The position numbers and the translations under genes are program-made. A stretch of DNA of 5,912 nt, taken from NCBI GenBank assembly GCA_016293615.1, contig JAEDDX010000100.1:1-5912 (forward strand), written 5' to 3'. This DNA is from Acetatifactor sp. GTDB taxonomy: Bacteria; Bacillota; Clostridia; Lachnospirales; Lachnospiraceae. Numbering within the stretch: position 1 is the stretch's first letter; every line of letters begins with the position of its first letter. Of the stretch, positions 5,901 to 5,912 are shown one piece after another. The notes under the pieces were generated by a model, which ran no database searches, was not told where the DNA came from, and saw only the letters and a program-made list of their open reading frames with translations.

Positions 5901-5912
5901 TGCTATTCTCCT

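Overview
The window is a compact cassette of four complete genes, all on the minus strand, plus what looks like the first codons of a fifth gene leaving the left edge. Read in the direction of transcription (right to left) the order is: a TetR-family regulator (5340-5900), a six-helix DUF308/HdeD-like membrane protein (4594-5190), a 12-helix MMPL/RND-superfamily transporter (2437-4575), and a secreted or signal-anchored protein built around two blocks of xxxLxxG heptad repeats (230-2440). Strong purine-rich Shine-Dalgarno sites, AT-leaning composition, the LxxG heptad protein (a family of Gram-positive bacteria) and the DhaS-like TetR type all suggest a Firmicute, most likely a gut-type Clostridia (Lachnospiraceae/Oscillospiraceae). 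That is an inference from gene types, not from a marker gene.

Layout. The TetR gene begins 12 bases from the right edge, so its promoter is outside the window. A perfect 14-bp hairpin (5263-5293) lies about 46 bases after its stop and probably ends its transcript. Just beyond it are a near-perfect 16-bp palindrome (5252-5267), a consensus TATAAT -10 box (5223-5228) with a weak -35, and an AGGAGG ribosome site for the DUF308 gene. The next three genes are packed as an operon: 18 bp separate the DUF308 gene from the transporter, and the transporter stop overlaps the next start as ATGA. A second hairpin with a T-run (75-117) lies about 110 bases after the last stop and probably ends the operon. 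Immediately after it, a good ribosome site and an ATG open a reading frame that runs off the window.

How the genes may work together. The transporter keeps both Asp-Tyr pairs expected for proton coupling in MMPL/RND proteins. The LxxG protein has a signal peptide and long helical repeats but no C-terminal membrane anchor, and it is translationally coupled to the transporter, so it is a good candidate for an extracytoplasmic partner, perhaps a rod or adaptor across the cell wall. The DUF308 protein is probably a membrane accessory, and the TetR protein probably the local repressor acting at the palindrome. The substrate cannot be read from the sequence; MMPL relatives move lipids and other hydrophobic compounds.

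The most unusual features are the repeat architecture of the LxxG protein (heptads, then an exact 12-residue repeat, then a 17-residue repeat, then heptads), the strong resemblance between the two ectodomains of the transporter, the nested inverted repeats next to the operon promoter, and a possible orphan coding tail just after the last gene.
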